Shown here: one piece after another, positions 8,915 to 20,362 of the stretch
Position numbering within the stretch: the first letter of the stretch is position 1
Layout: every line of letters begins with the position of its first letter
Assembly: GCF_000218785.1 (NCBI RefSeq)
Contig: NZ_AFPO01000012.1
Span: 1 to 64,000, forward strand
DNA from: Idiomarina sp. A28L
GTDB taxonomy: Bacteria > Pseudomonadota > Gammaproteobacteria > Enterobacterales > Alteromonadaceae
Length of the DNA: 64,000 nucleotides
Direction of reading: 5' to 3'
Made by a program: the position numbers and the translations under genes
Notes under the pieces: model-generated
Told to the model about the DNA's origin: nothing
Seen by the model: the letters and a program-made list of their open reading frames with translations, nothing else
Database searches by the model: none

Positions 8915-10828
8915 ATGAAAAAATTTATATACATGGGGCTCACAGTATTTGCCCTATCAGGCTGCTTGAGTAGCAGTGACAGCCCTGAAGTGGGAACACC
9001 AAACCCACCCACTCCACCAACCTTCACGGTATCGCACACATTCGATGTTAGTTTATCGGGCGACCAAGAGGTTCCTCAGGTGGATACTTCTGCATCTGCT
9101 ACTGGTTCAGTTGAGCTCGACGATAATTTAATGCAGTTTCGCGCCTCAATCGATTTATCAGATATAGAGAATATCGAAGGGGTTCACATTCACGATGGTA
9201 GTATCGGGTTTAACGGCCCAGTTGCTTTCGGTTTCGAGCAAAGTGGCGATGGCATTTATGAAATAGCTGAAACTGATATATCTGAATCGCTTATGAGCGA
9301 TTTGTTAAGCGGCGGTTGGTATATAAATGTACACACTACCGATTTTCCAGATGGTGAAATACGCGGGCAAATCGTAAATGATGACACGACGATCATCACC
9401 TTTGCATTATCCGGAAATCAGGAAGTCCCTGCAGTTTCCACAAGTGCAAGTGGTGTAGGCTATCTAGCTGTCGATCAAGGTGATTTTGAAGTAATGCTTA
9501 CGGTGCGTACTGAAGGTGTAGATGATGCTGATATGGCACATATTCATACCGGTCGCGTAGGCAATAATGGTGGTGTGCTTGTGGCACTCGATCAAGATCA
9601 GGATGAATCAGGAGTTTGGGTGGTTCCTAACGGCACTCTAATCGACGAATCCATCTTGGCTGTACTGCTGAGTGGTGGTCATTATGTGAATGTTCACACA
9701 CCGGCGCATCCGAATGGCGAATTACGCGGTCAAATATTAACCGATAATTTCGTGCTCGCCACTTTCCCACTAACGGGTTCACAAGAAGTACCTGCTGTAA
9801 GCACAGACGCATCGGGTGATGGTTATGCATTAGTGGATACTTCAGATTTTAGCCTAGAATTAGTTGCCGTTACTCAAGGTGCTGATGTTGCAACTATGGC
9901 GCACATTCATACTGGTAGAGTTGGAACCAACGGTGGTGTACTTGTTGCTCTAGTAGAATCTGGAGAAATCGGCACTTGGGTAACACCAGAGAACACACAA
10001 ATTGATGAAGAGATTTTCGCTGTACTCGCTTCAGGCGGTCATTATGTGAACGTGCATACGCCAGCTAATCCTAATGGTGAATTACGCGGTCAGATTTTAA
10101 CCGATAATTTTGTGCTCGCCACGTTCCCATTATCAGGCTCACAGGAAGTACCCGCTGTAAGCACGAGCGCATCAGGTGATGGTTATGCGTTAGTTAATAC
10201 GTCAGATTACAGCCTCGAATTGGTTGCCGTTACTCAGGGTGTTGATTTCGCAACTATGGCTCACATTCATACAGGCCGAGTTGGAACTAACGGCGGTGTG
10301 CTAGTGGCTTTGGAGCAATCCACCGAAAGTATGGGCACTTGGATGACACCAGCGAACACGCAAATTGATGAAGATATTTTTGCAGTTCTCGCCTCAGGTG
10401 GTCACTATGTGAATGTACATACGCCAGCGAATCCCGATGGTGAATTACGCGGCCAAATCTTGACAGATAACTTTGCATTTTTCGCATTCCCGTTATCCGG
10501 TGATCAAGAAGTTCCTGCTGTAACTACAAATGCAAGTGGTAGCGGTTATGCTTTGGTGTCTAAGACAGATTTTGCATTAGAGCTTCGCGTGTTAACGCAG
10601 GGTGTTGAAGATGCAACAGCGGCTCATATCCATACTGGCATTGCAGGAGAAAATGGGCCTGTACTAGTTGCACTTGAACAAGATAACGAGAACATGAATC
10701 GTTGGATGGCGTCTGAAGGGTTAGTTTTAACTCAAGACATTTTCAATATTCTAGCTAGCGGTGGGCACTATGTGAATGTACATACTCCGGCCTTCCCCAA
10801 CGGTGAAATTCGCGGTCAAATTGAATAA
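8915..10828 (+). CDS. Lipoprotein with five tandem CHRD domains
   Basis: 637 residues. The signal peptide has the lipobox ALSGC (Cys17), followed by a Ser/Asp and Pro-rich tether (SSSDSPEVGTPNPPTPP). Five repeats of about 120 residues follow, each with an opening SGxQEVP, a central AHIHTGxxGxNGxV and a closing GGHYVNVHTPxxPNGELRGQI. These are CHRD domains, the module found in chordin and in many bacterial surface proteins; its ligand in bacteria is unknown. Conserved histidines in each repeat suggest metal binding, but that is inference. No residue Asp+2 after the lipobox Cys, so outer-membrane sorting is likely. Repeats 3 and 4 are nearly identical even in DNA. Confidence 0.9.
   Translation: MKKFIYMGLTVFALSGCLSSSDSPEVGTPNPPTPPTFTVSHTFDVSLSGDQEVPQVDTSASATGSVELDDNLMQFRASIDLSDIENIEGVHIHDGSIGFNGPVAFGFEQSGDGIYEIAETDISESLMSDLLSGGWYINVHTTDFPDGEIRGQIVNDDTTIITFALSGNQEVPAVSTSASGVGYLAVDQGDFEVMLTVRTEGVDDADMAHIHTGRVGNNGGVLVALDQDQDESGVWVVPNGTLIDESILAVLLSGGHYVNVHTPAHPNGELRGQILTDNFVLATFPLTGSQEVPAVSTDASGDGYALVDTSDFSLELVAVTQGADVATMAHIHTGRVGTNGGVLVALVESGEIGTWVTPENTQIDEEIFAVLASGGHYVNVHTPANPNGELRGQILTDNFVLATFPLSGSQEVPAVSTSASGDGYALVNTSDYSLELVAVTQGVDFATMAHIHTGRVGTNGGVLVALEQSTESMGTWMTPANTQIDEDIFAVLASGGHYVNVHTPANPDGELRGQILTDNFAFFAFPLSGDQEVPAVTTNASGSGYALVSKTDFALELRVLTQGVEDATAAHIHTGIAGENGPVLVALEQDNENMNRWMASEGLVLTQDIFNILASGGHYVNVHTPAFPNGEIRGQIE
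9759..10478 (+). repeat. Two near-identical 360-bp tandem repeats inside the CHRD gene
   Basis: The segment starting near 9759 (GTGCTCGCCAC) recurs at about 10119 with only scattered, mostly silent changes through the end of the unit. It corresponds to CHRD repeats 3 and 4. The flanking repeats 2 and 5 are recognisably related but more diverged. Unequal recombination could change the copy number. Confidence 0.75.
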
Positions 10829-10861
10829 ACAAATTGCATCGTTAAATTAAGTTCACTAAGT

Positions 10862-10894
10862 AAAAAGGGCAGTGCTAATGCACTGCCCTTTTTT
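10862..10894. terminator. Bidirectional terminator between CHRD gene and groEL
   Basis: A 14-bp stem AAAAAGGGCAGTGC/GCACTGCCCTTTTT with the loop TAAT. T-runs are present on both strands, so it can stop both convergent transcripts. Confidence 0.92.
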
Positions 10895-10955
10895 ATGTTA
10901 CTTTTTCTATTAATGTAAGCGGTTGCTTTAAATGATTCCTTACGGAGTCATTTAA

Positions 10956-12599
<1,644 letters not shown>

Positions 12600-12654
12600 T
12601 TATCTTGAAAATTCAGTGAGATCTGAAAAACTCTGGAGATTAAGCTCCTGAAGA

Positions 12655-12945
12655 TCACTCAACAATTGCGAGGATATCTGATTCACTCATGATCAAATAT
12701 TCTTCGCCGTCGATTTTTTCGGCCTTTACGCCATAGCTCTCACTGAACAACACCAAATCACCTACTTGCACATCAAGTGCTTTCACTTCACCGCTGTCGA
12801 GAACACGACCATTACCCACGGCAACAACTTTACCGCGAGTAGATTTTTCTGCCGCTGAACCAGTTAATACGATCCCGCCTGGTGATTTGCTCTCTGCTTC
12901 TGCTCGCTTCACAATCACGCGATCATGTAATGGACGAAGTTTCAT
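12655..12945 (-). CDS. groES: Co-chaperonin GroES (Hsp10)
   Basis: 96 residues with [14 protein letters not shown] at the start, the mobile loop [13 protein letters not shown] and the roof region. It caps the GroEL ring. It is the first gene of the groESL operon, directly behind the heat-shock promoter at 13021-13049, and the order groES-groEL with fxsA upstream matches enterobacteria. Confidence 0.99.
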   Translation of the reverse strand: MKLRPLHDRVIVKRAEAESKSPGGIVLTGSAAEKSTRGKVVAVGNGRVLDSGEVKALDVQVGDLVLFSESYGVKAEKIDGEEYLIMSESDILAIVE

Positions 12946-13020
12946 TCTTTTGATACTCCCATATCAGTGTTAATAATTAACGAAAGGCCAAGTGGCCGGT
13001 GTTAAATCTTCATTGCAGTA

Positions 13021-13049
13021 CAAATGGGGGCGCTGAAAGTGTTTCCAAG
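13021..13049 (-). promoter_or_regulatory. Sigma-32 heat-shock promoter of groESL
   Basis: The minus strand has a -35 element CTTGGAAA (13042-13049) and a -10 element CCCCATTTG (13021-13029), with about 13 bp between. The sigma-32 consensus is CTTGAAA and CCCCAT-T, so the -10 is perfect and the -35 has one change. It lies about 75 bp upstream of the groES start. Confidence 0.88.
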
Positions 13050-13067
13050 CCCCCCGATAAAAAAAAT

Positions 13068-13637
13068 TTAATCTTTTTTGTAGTTTTCATCCGCTTCGTT
13101 CTGTAAACGGCGGCGCTCTTCATCGATGCTATCGCTCGCATCAAACGAATCGGCTTCAAACGTACGGCCACTTTCATCGTTTTGCTTTTCAAATGGATTC
13201 TGCCCCGGGCGCTGAAAACCACTGCGGCTCTGGAAGCCTTTATTCTGAAAGCCAAAGGTTTGAAAACCACCGGTATTCACTTGCACTTGCATTCGCGCCA
13301 TAATTTTTTGTGCCAACGGCCGGCGAATGAAAGGCATTAATAATAGAATCGCGAACACATCAGTGATCAAACCTGGGGTAACAAACATTAAACCCGATAC
13401 AAAAATAAGAATACCTTCAGCCAGCTGCAAGCCCGGCATTTCGCCAACTGCCATACGCTGCTGCGCTTGTTGCCAAGCTTGCATACCCTGGTTGCGTACT
13501 AAAGCTGCACCAATCACAGCGGTAACTACGAGTATAAGGATGGTATTTAAACCACCTATGATCGAGCCCACTTGAATTAACACGAAAATTTCAAGCAGTG
13601 GCATAACAATAAATAATAAAAAAATAACTGGAAACAT
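13068..13637 (-). CDS. fxsA: FxsA-family membrane protein
   Basis: 189 residues. Three to four hydrophobic segments in the first 120 residues are followed by a charged, Gln/Asn-rich cytoplasmic tail. VRNQGMQAWQQAQQRMAVGE is the FxsA signature segment. In E. coli, overproduction of FxsA relieves exclusion of phage T7 by the F plasmid; the cellular role is unclear. The start at 13637 has an AAGGTGGG ribosome site about 6 nt upstream; an earlier in-frame ATG at 13661 is less likely. Its place upstream of groESL is the same as in E. coli. Confidence 0.93.
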   Translation of the reverse strand: MFPVIFLLFIVMPLLEIFVLIQVGSIIGGLNTILILVVTAVIGAALVRNQGMQAWQQAQQRMAVGEMPGLQLAEGILIFVSGLMFVTPGLITDVFAILLLMPFIRRPLAQKIMARMQVQVNTGGFQTFGFQNKGFQSRSGFQRPGQNPFEKQNDESGRTFEADSFDASDSIDEERRRLQNEADENYKKD

Positions 13638-13838
13638 AGCTTGCCCACCTTGGTTATGCACTATATGTGGGGTGGTAACCTCGTAATTTCAAGAGCAGCG
13701 CTAAAATCGAGAGTGTTACTGTGATTTAACAGCATAGCCCAAACCCGAGATCCATTTAGCCCCAGCATCAATCGACATGAGTATAAGAAAGAGCTAATAT
13801 GTTCGCTCAATTTATCCGCAATGTAGTTATCGGTAATT

Positions 13839-15659
13839 ATGAAAACACTTTTCGCCGCATCAGGCTTAGCAAATAGGTTTGCAAGATTCACCAAGCGCTC
13901 TGAACGCCGCGTTCACACAAATGTATTTTTTAGCCTTCTAGTTATTCTTTTATTTGCGGCACCGCTTACAACTACCGCGCACGCTCAGCAATCATTCTTT
14001 GGCAGCAACACCGGCGAATTCTTACCTGTGCAAGAAGCCTTTGTTCTCGATTATCAACAGCAAGGCGATACTCTTTATATTAATTTTCGTATCACAGAAG
14101 GCTATTACCTTTATCAACATCGCTTCGGCTTAGTACCTGAGAACTTAGTAGGCAATCTCGAGCTTCCTGAAGCCATGCCCTACAACGACGAATTTTTCGG
14201 TGATGTAAATATTTACCGCGATTATGTAACTCTCACCGTTGATTTAGCCGCTGCCAACGTGGGTGATGTGCTCACCGTTCGATACCAAGGCTGTGCTGAT
14301 GCTGGCTTGTGTTATGCGCCGGCTACAGCGGAAATCTATTTGCAAGCAACATCCGGTGATACCGAATCAGGTGGTTATCAATTAGCCGATTTCTCTGATG
14401 CCAACAGCGAGCCCTCCGGCGTTTTCCAGTTTTTGCAACCCGATAGGCTCGCCCTCACTGCCGGCGTATTTTTACTGCTAGGCCTTGGGTTGGCGTTTAC
14501 GCCTTGCGTTTTTCCCATGTATCCCATTATTTCCGGCATTATCATGGGGCAAAAACGGCCCTTAACAATGCGCCGTGGTTTTATGCTTTCGTTTGTCTAT
14601 GTGCAAGGCATGGCAATTACCTACACTATTTTGGGCATAGTGGTGGCGCTAGCTGGTATGCAGTATCAAGCTTACCTACAGCACCCTGTGTTGCTCGGAG
14701 TGTTAGCTGCACTGTTTGTGATATTCGCCTTAGCCATGTTTGGCACGATCGGCTTTGATTTACCCGCTAGTTGGCGCAATAAATTAAGTTCGTTGAGCCA
14801 GAATCAAAAAGGCGGAGCTTACCCGAGTGTGTTTTTAATGGGCGTGATTTCCGGCATGATCGCTTCGCCCTGCACAACTGCACCTTTATCTGGAGCGCTG
14901 CTATTTATTGCGCAATCAGGGAACGTATTAGTGGGTGGCGTTGTGCTTTATGCACTCAGTTTAGGGATGGGTATTCCACTCCTAGCCATTGGTGCCTCAG
15001 GCGGCAAACTCTTACCTAAGAGTGGCCCTTGGATGAACAGCGTGAAAGTTATGTTTGGTGTGCTTATGCTGGCCGTTGCGCTGTTCTTAGTTGAACGTCT
15101 ACTACCGCTAACCGTTGCAGCATGGCTATGGATTTTCTTTTTCGTGGTTTCGGCAATTATCCTATACCGCGAATTCTATCAACAATTTGCTACTACAGGC
15201 CGTACGTTAAGCGCTATTGTGCTTATCATTCTTGCTGGTGTTGGCGTGAATTGGCAAAAACCCTACGTAGATGGCAGCTTTGCCGCAAGCAAACTGCAAT
15301 TTGAATACGTTCGTGATTTGAGCGAATTAGAGCAACGCATAGCCGAAGCACAAAGCAGCGGCCAATGGGTGATGCTCGATTTATACGCCGATTGGTGTAC
15401 CGCCTGCCTTGAGCTAGAGCGATACACCTTCAGCGACCCTGAAGTACAAAGCACGCTAGAAAACTTCATAGTGCTGCAAGCTGATGTAACCTCGGTGAAC
15501 GCAACGAATACCGAGTTGCTCAGTAACTACCAAGTACTTGGTTTACCCACCATTCTGTTCTTCAATCAAGCAGGTGAAGAGCTCAGCGAACTCCGCGTTA
15601 CCGGTTTTATGAATGCCGAAGCCTTTCAAGAAAGGCTAGAGCAAATTCAGCAGCGTTAG
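13839..15659 (+). CDS. dsbD: Thiol:disulfide interchange protein DsbD
   Basis: 606 residues. The signal peptide is long (cut near AHAQ, about residue 50). The periplasmic alpha domain has Cys152 and Cys158, the membrane beta domain (about 205-475) has Cys223 (TPCVFPMYP) and Cys345 (ASPCTTAPL), and the C-terminal thioredoxin-like gamma domain has CTAC (Cys520, Cys523). All six redox cysteines are present. It carries electrons from cytoplasmic thioredoxin to periplasmic DsbC, so it is the natural partner of the DsbC-like protein at 20869. In many relatives cutA sits just upstream; it is missing here. Confidence 0.97.
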   Translation: MKTLFAASGLANRFARFTKRSERRVHTNVFFSLLVILLFAAPLTTTAHAQQSFFGSNTGEFLPVQEAFVLDYQQQGDTLYINFRITEGYYLYQHRFGLVPENLVGNLELPEAMPYNDEFFGDVNIYRDYVTLTVDLAAANVGDVLTVRYQGCADAGLCYAPATAEIYLQATSGDTESGGYQLADFSDANSEPSGVFQFLQPDRLALTAGVFLLLGLGLAFTPCVFPMYPIISGIIMGQKRPLTMRRGFMLSFVYVQGMAITYTILGIVVALAGMQYQAYLQHPVLLGVLAALFVIFALAMFGTIGFDLPASWRNKLSSLSQNQKGGAYPSVFLMGVISGMIASPCTTAPLSGALLFIAQSGNVLVGGVVLYALSLGMGIPLLAIGASGGKLLPKSGPWMNSVKVMFGVLMLAVALFLVERLLPLTVAAWLWIFFFVVSAIILYREFYQQFATTGRTLSAIVLIILAGVGVNWQKPYVDGSFAASKLQFEYVRDLSELEQRIAEAQSSGQWVMLDLYADWCTACLELERYTFSDPEVQSTLENFIVLQADVTSVNATNTELLSNYQVLGLPTILFFNQAGEELSELRVTGFMNAEAFQERLEQIQQR

Positions 15660-15750
15660 AATTGAAATACTCGGCTCAAATCTAGTTGAGTTGCCGCGAA
15701 TTTCGCTGATAAGACCAGTATTTTGCTGCTAAAATTGAAATTAACCTTAT

Positions 15751-15790
15751 AATGACCCGAACTCTTGTAAAAGTTTCGGGTCATTTTGTA
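15751..15790 (+). terminator. Terminator after dsbD / hairpin before aroQ
   Basis: Stem AATGACCCGAAC/GTTTCGGGTCATT followed by TTGTA. It overlaps a TATAAT sequence (15748-15753), so dsbD termination and the aroQ promoter may be interleaved. Confidence 0.75.
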
Positions 15791-15832
15791 TATGATGTCG
15801 TTTCTTTAAATTTCGCAGCAGATAGCAGCATA

Positions 15833-16285
15833 ATGACCAATAAAACCCAAATTTTAGTAATTAATGGCCCAAACCTAAATTTGCTCGGCAGCCGTGAGCC
15901 CGACGTTTATGGTGCCGTTACCTTAGCCGACATCGATCAGAGCCTGCACGAGAGCGCAGAAAAACTGGGCTGTAAACTACGCAGCGTACAAAGCAATGCA
16001 GAACATGAATTAATTGATGTTGTGCACCAAGCACGCGGAAACGTTGATTTCATTATTATCAACCCAGCAGCGTTTACCCATACCAGTGTGGCGCTTCGCG
16101 ATGCATTACTTGGGGTAGAAATTCCCTTTATTGAAGTGCACTTATCAAATGTGCACGCGCGCGAAGCATTTCGCCGCCATTCATATTTTTCAGATTGCGC
16201 CAAGGGCGTGATTTGCGGGCTAGGAGCCCAAGGTTACCAATTCGCTTTAACAGCTGCCGTAAAATGGCTTGCTGATAACAAATAA
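15833..16285 (+). CDS. aroQ: 3-dehydroquinate dehydratase, type II
   Basis: 150 residues, the usual length of type II dehydroquinases. The N-terminal [13 protein letters not shown], the [17 protein letters not shown] segment and [17 protein letters not shown] carry the known active-site residues. It dehydrates 3-dehydroquinate in the shikimate pathway. The start at 15833 places [10 protein letters not shown] at the family's N-terminus; 27 further residues upstream in the same frame do not look coding. It is followed by accB after 39 bp, the common aroQ-accB-accC arrangement. Confidence 0.97.
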   Translation: MTNKTQILVINGPNLNLLGSREPDVYGAVTLADIDQSLHESAEKLGCKLRSVQSNAEHELIDVVHQARGNVDFIIINPAAFTHTSVALRDALLGVEIPFIEVHLSNVHAREAFRRHSYFSDCAKGVICGLGAQGYQFALTAAVKWLADNK

Positions 16286-16324
16286 ACATTTAATTCGCAT
16301 TTACAGTGAAAGGTTAATAACACA

Positions 16325-16822
16325 ATGGATATTCGTAAAATTAAAAAGTTAATCGAACTTCTTGAAGAATCTGGCATTTCTGAGCTAGAGATCACCGAAG
16401 GTGAAGAATCAGTTCGCATTAGCCGCCATTCAACTGCACCACAACCGCAAATGATGCATTACCCTGTGCAGGCGCCAATGCAAGCGCCTATGCAACAAGC
16501 TCCAATGCAAGTTTCTGGCCAATCTCCTGGGCAAGCCCCACAACAAGGCCAAGCTAGCGCACCAGAAGCAGCAGCCGAAGAAGTAAGTGGCACTATCGTT
16601 CGCTCTCCAATGGTAGGCACTTATTATGAATCACCAGCTCCAGGCTCTAAATCATTCATCGCCGTAGGCCAGCGGGTAAATGTTGGCGATACTTTATGTA
16701 TCGTTGAAGCGATGAAAATGATGAACCATATCGAAGCAGAAGTATCGGGTGTTGTGAAACAAATTCTGGTGGAAAACGAAGCCCCGGTTGAATTTGATCA
16801 GCCATTATTCGTTATTGAATAA
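16325..16822 (+). CDS. accB: Biotin carboxyl carrier protein of acetyl-CoA carboxylase
   Basis: 165 residues. A short N-terminal domain is followed by a Pro/Gln/Met/Ala-rich flexible linker (about 40-85) and the biotinyl domain, whose EAMKM motif gives Lys131 as the biotin attachment site. A thumb-like segment (SPAPGSKSF) is present as in E. coli. It shuttles carboxylate between AccC and the transcarboxylase in the first step of fatty acid synthesis. It sits between aroQ and accC in one operon. Confidence 0.98.
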   Translation: MDIRKIKKLIELLEESGISELEITEGEESVRISRHSTAPQPQMMHYPVQAPMQAPMQQAPMQVSGQSPGQAPQQGQASAPEAAAEEVSGTIVRSPMVGTYYESPAPGSKSFIAVGQRVNVGDTLCIVEAMKMMNHIEAEVSGVVKQILVENEAPVEFDQPLFVIE

Positions 16823-16844
16823 ATCACCAGATAAGGCAAACGTT

Positions 16845-18188
16845 ATGCTAGATAAAGTTGTAATAGCCAACCGTGGTGAAATTGCATTGCGAATTCTGCG
16901 CGCTTGTAAAGAGCTCGGAATCAAAACGGTAGCAGTTCATTCCACGATTGATAAAAATTTAAAGCACGTTCTTTTAGCCGATGAATCCATTTGTATTGGC
17001 CCTGCCTCTGCAACGGAAAGCTATTTGAATGTTCCTCGTATCATTAGCGCTGCGGAAGTAACAGATGCCGCAGCCATTCACCCAGGCTATGGTTTTTTAG
17101 CCGAGAATGCGGATTTTGCCGAGCAAGTAGAAAATTCTGGCTTTATCTTCATTGGCCCAACACCAGATGTTATTCGCATCATGGGTGATAAAGTGGCAGC
17201 TATCGAAGCTATGAAACAAGCGGGCGTTCCGTGCGTTCCTGGCTCTGGTGGCCCACTTGATGACGATGATGAGAAAAACAAAAGAGTAGCGAAACGTATT
17301 GGCTATCCGGTAATTATCAAAGCCTCGGGCGGCGGTGGTGGCCGTGGTATGCGTGTGGTTCGTGAAGAAAAAGATTTATTAAAATCAATTCAAGCCACGC
17401 AAAGTGAAGCGCGATCGGCATTCGGTAACCCTGTGGTTTACATGGAGAAATTCCTAGAAAACCCACGGCACATCGAAATTCAAGTGCTCGCGGATGGCCA
17501 AGGTAATGCCATTCACCTGGGTGAGCGCGATTGTTCAATGCAGCGCCGCCACCAAAAAGTAGTGGAAGAAGCGCCAGCGCCAGGTATTACACCGGAAATG
17601 CGCAAAAGCATCGGAGAACGTTGTGCTCGGGCCTGTGTTGAAATTGGTTACCGTGGCGCCGGAACTTTCGAATTCTTGTATGAAAACGGCGAATTCTATT
17701 TCATCGAAATGAATACCCGTATTCAGGTAGAGCACCCTGTTACTGAAATGGTAACCGGTATCGATTTAGTGAAAGAGCAACTGCGCATCGCCGCAGGCCG
17801 GCCACTATCGATCAGCCAAGAAGATGTTATTGTTCGTGGCCATGCTATCGAATGCCGAATTAATGCCGAAGATCCGAAGAGCTTTATTCCTTCGCCTGGC
17901 TTAATTACCCGATTCCACTCGCCAGGCGGTATGGGCGTTCGTTGGGATTCACACATTTATGCTGATTATCGTGTGCCGCCTAACTACGATTCAATGATTG
18001 GTAAGCTAATTACCTACGGTGAAAATCGTGAAGTTGCCATAGCGCGTATGCGCAATGCTTTAAGCGAACTAATTATTGAGGGTATTAAAACTAATACTCC
18101 GCTACAGAAAGATATTATGGCAGATGAAAACTTCCAGAATGGCGGTACCAACATTCATTACCTAGAGAAAAAGCTAGGAATGAGTTAA
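16845..18188 (+). CDS. accC: Biotin carboxylase subunit of acetyl-CoA carboxylase
   Basis: 447 residues, the usual length. The ATP-grasp fold is shown by [49 protein letters not shown] and [16 protein letters not shown]. It carboxylates the biotin on AccB using ATP and bicarbonate. The ATG at 16845 fits the family start ([16 protein letters not shown]), 22 bp after accB; an in-frame ATG at 16788 inside accB is not needed. A terminator follows. Confidence 0.99.
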   Translation: MLDKVVIANRGEIALRILRACKELGIKTVAVHSTIDKNLKHVLLADESICIGPASATESYLNVPRIISAAEVTDAAAIHPGYGFLAENADFAEQVENSGFIFIGPTPDVIRIMGDKVAAIEAMKQAGVPCVPGSGGPLDDDDEKNKRVAKRIGYPVIIKASGGGGGRGMRVVREEKDLLKSIQATQSEARSAFGNPVVYMEKFLENPRHIEIQVLADGQGNAIHLGERDCSMQRRHQKVVEEAPAPGITPEMRKSIGERCARACVEIGYRGAGTFEFLYENGEFYFIEMNTRIQVEHPVTEMVTGIDLVKEQLRIAAGRPLSISQEDVIVRGHAIECRINAEDPKSFIPSPGLITRFHSPGGMGVRWDSHIYADYRVPPNYDSMIGKLITYGENREVAIARMRNALSELIIEGIKTNTPLQKDIMADENFQNGGTNIHYLEKKLGMS

Positions 18189-18216
18189 GCCCTCTGTGCT
18201 AAACTGGCGATATAAT

Positions 18217-18248
18217 AAAAAGCTCAGGCCAACAGCCTGGGCTTTTTT
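18217..18248 (+). terminator. Terminator of aroQ-accB-accC
   Basis: Stem AAAAGCTCAGGC/GCCTGGGCTTTT with one mismatch, followed by a T-run. It lies about 30 bp after the accC stop codon. Confidence 0.9.
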
Positions 18249-18326
18249 CATGCTTTTCTAACATTATTTCATACTGAGTATGAATGCCAGATCAGCGCTG
18301 AACGCGAACAATTGTAGGATATCGGT

Positions 18327-19211
18327 ATGCCTTGGATTCAACTAACACTTACCACAAAAGAAAGTTATGGCCGTCAGCTTGGCGATATTTTAATGGCCAA
18401 TAAAGCGCAAGCGGTTACCTACCGTGATGCCAAAGATGCGCCAATTTTTGAGCCTGCCCCGGGCGAAGTACCACTTTGGGAACTAACCCAAGTAACTGGT
18501 TTATATCCTGCCGAAACCGATATGCGCGCGGTGATCAATAATCTCAGCAAAGTGGGCTTTCTGGCGAAGCCATTGCGCTATAAAACCGACCAATTGGAAG
18601 ATAAAGATTGGGAACGAGAATGGATGGATAACTTCAAGCCCATCGATTTTGGTAATGGTTTATGGGTTGTGCCTTCTTGGCATCAACCACCCGTAGCAGA
18701 TGCTGCAAATATTCTACTCGATCCTGGTATGGCATTTGGTACCGGCACACACCCTACTACTTCTTTATGTTTGCAGTGGATAGCTGAGCAAGATCTTGAG
18801 GCTAAAAGCACGGTAGATTTTGGCTGCGGCTCGGGCATTCTCGGCATAGCTGCTTTAAAACGCGGCGCGGCAAGTTGTATGGGCACCGATATCGACCAAC
18901 AGGCACTCAAAGCCACCCGTGAAAACGCAGAGCTTAACGGTGTTGCCGATAAATTCTCGGTGTATTTACCGGAGGATGCACCACAAGAACAAGTTGATGT
19001 GGTGATAGCCAATATTCTTGCAGGCCCACTTCGCGAGCTTGCACCTAATTTATTAGCCTATTTGAAGCCCGGGGGCATGATTGCGATGTCGGGTATTTTA
19101 AAGCGTCAAGCCGAGGATGTAATGGCGGCTTATCGCCCTATTATTGATTTTGGACCAGTGCGTGAACATGACGATTGGTGCTTTTTACACGGCACAAAAG
19201 TAAATTCATAA
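18327..19211 (+). CDS. prmA: Ribosomal protein L11 methyltransferase
   Basis: 294 residues. The N-terminal substrate-recognition domain is followed by a class I methyltransferase domain with VDFGCGSGILGIAALK (motif I) and the PrmA-specific MAFGTGTHPTTSLC. DVVIANILAGPLRELAP is the catalytic NILA-type motif. It trimethylates L11 at several positions. It is followed by dusB-fis, a linkage seen widely in gammaproteobacteria. Confidence 0.98.
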   Translation: MPWIQLTLTTKESYGRQLGDILMANKAQAVTYRDAKDAPIFEPAPGEVPLWELTQVTGLYPAETDMRAVINNLSKVGFLAKPLRYKTDQLEDKDWEREWMDNFKPIDFGNGLWVVPSWHQPPVADAANILLDPGMAFGTGTHPTTSLCLQWIAEQDLEAKSTVDFGCGSGILGIAALKRGAASCMGTDIDQQALKATRENAELNGVADKFSVYLPEDAPQEQVDVVIANILAGPLRELAPNLLAYLKPGGMIAMSGILKRQAEDVMAAYRPIIDFGPVREHDDWCFLHGTKVNS

Positions 19212-19368
19212 ACATATGCATAACATTTAACCGCAAACTGCATTTTGGTGGCGGTAAAGTCAAGAGCAAAAAATGCAATTTTCTGCTGTTTTGTTCACTT
19301 TATCGCCTTTCCTTTTTGCACTAAATTCCCTAAAATTCATCCCCCTTTCGCTGAACAGAAAATAACCG

Positions 19369-20352
19369 ATGCGGATAGGCTCATATCAGCTTTCGAACAA
19401 CGTACTACTTGCACCGATGGCAGGGATAACCGATTTGCCCTTCCGTCGCTTGTGCGTGGAACTTGGTGCAGGTATGGCAGTTTCGGAAATGCTTTCAAGT
19501 AATCCGAGAGTGTGGGATACAGCGAAATCGAAAGCCCGTATGGTGCATTCCGATGAACCTGGCATTCGCTCAGTGCAAATTGCTGGCTCAGATCCGGAAA
19601 TGATGGCCTTGGCAGCTCAGCACAATGTTGCTGAAGGTGCCCAGATCATTGATATCAACATGGGATGTCCGGCGAAGAAGGTAAATAAAAAATTAGCGGG
19701 TTCGGCCTTATTGCAAGATCCTGAACTCGTTGAGCGAATTCTGCTCAGTGTTGTAAACGCAGTTGATGTGCCAGTAACACTGAAAATAAGAACTGGGTGG
19801 GCCCCCGAACATCGCAATGGTGTAACTATTGCGAAAATAGCAGAACAAGCAGGAATTCAAGCGTTAGCGGTGCATGGGCGAACGCGCGCTTGTATGTATA
19901 AAGGTTTTGCGGAGTACGACACCATTGCCGCAATTAAAGCCGCGATTAATATTCCGGTGATTGCTAATGGTGATATTACTTCTCCCCAGAAAGCACGGGA
20001 AGTACTCGATTACACCGCAGCTGATGCCGTGATGGTTGGCCGTGGCGCTCAAGGAAATCCTTGGATTTTCCGCGAGATAGTTCACTACCTTCGCAGCGGG
20101 GAGATGCTTGCACCTCCTAGCGGCACGGAAATAGCCCACGTAATGAATAGGCATATTCGCCAGCTACATGAACTGCACGGTGAGCATCGTGGTATGCGCA
20201 TCGCTCGCAAGCATATTGGCTGGTACATGCAGGGTAATTTGCAACAAGCTCCTGGCTCGGCACAATTTCGGCGTGATTTTAATTTGCTGGAATCGGCGGA
20301 AGCACAGCTTGCTGCACTTGAGCATTATTTTGTTAACTTTAACGAGAGATAA
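19369..20352 (+). CDS. dusB: tRNA-dihydrouridine synthase B
   Basis: 327 residues. It is an FMN-dependent TIM-barrel enzyme that reduces uridine at position 17 of t[17 protein letters not shown] (flavin site), the catalytic cysteine in [12 protein letters not shown] and [14 protein letters not shown] are visible. It lies 10 bp upstream of fis, the classical dusB-fis operon in which fis is cotranscribed and strongly controlled by growth rate. A TAAAAT sequence at 19331-19336 with a C-rich region just after it could be the promoter, but the -35 is weak. Confidence 0.98.
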   Translation: MRIGSYQLSNNVLLAPMAGITDLPFRRLCVELGAGMAVSEMLSSNPRVWDTAKSKARMVHSDEPGIRSVQIAGSDPEMMALAAQHNVAEGAQIIDINMGCPAKKVNKKLAGSALLQDPELVERILLSVVNAVDVPVTLKIRTGWAPEHRNGVTIAKIAEQAGIQALAVHGRTRACMYKGFAEYDTIAAIKAAINIPVIANGDITSPQKAREVLDYTAADAVMVGRGAQGNPWIFREIVHYLRSGEMLAPPSGTEIAHVMNRHIRQLHELHGEHRGMRIARKHIGWYMQGNLQQAPGSAQFRRDFNLLESAEAQLAALEHYFVNFNER

Positions 20353-20362
20353 GAGCGCTATT

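Noticed and set aside
10928-10953. Hairpin AAATGATTCC/GGAGTCATTT just after groEL
   Set aside because: No T-run follows on the groEL side; the strong terminator at 10862-10894 is the better candidate.
13661-13894. 77-codon minus-strand frame between fxsA and dsbD
   Set aside because: It overlaps the dsbD start on the other strand, has no ribosome site and no family features.
19245-19502. 85-codon frame upstream of and overlapping dusB
   Set aside because: It overlaps dusB in another frame; the region looks like the dusB-fis promoter.
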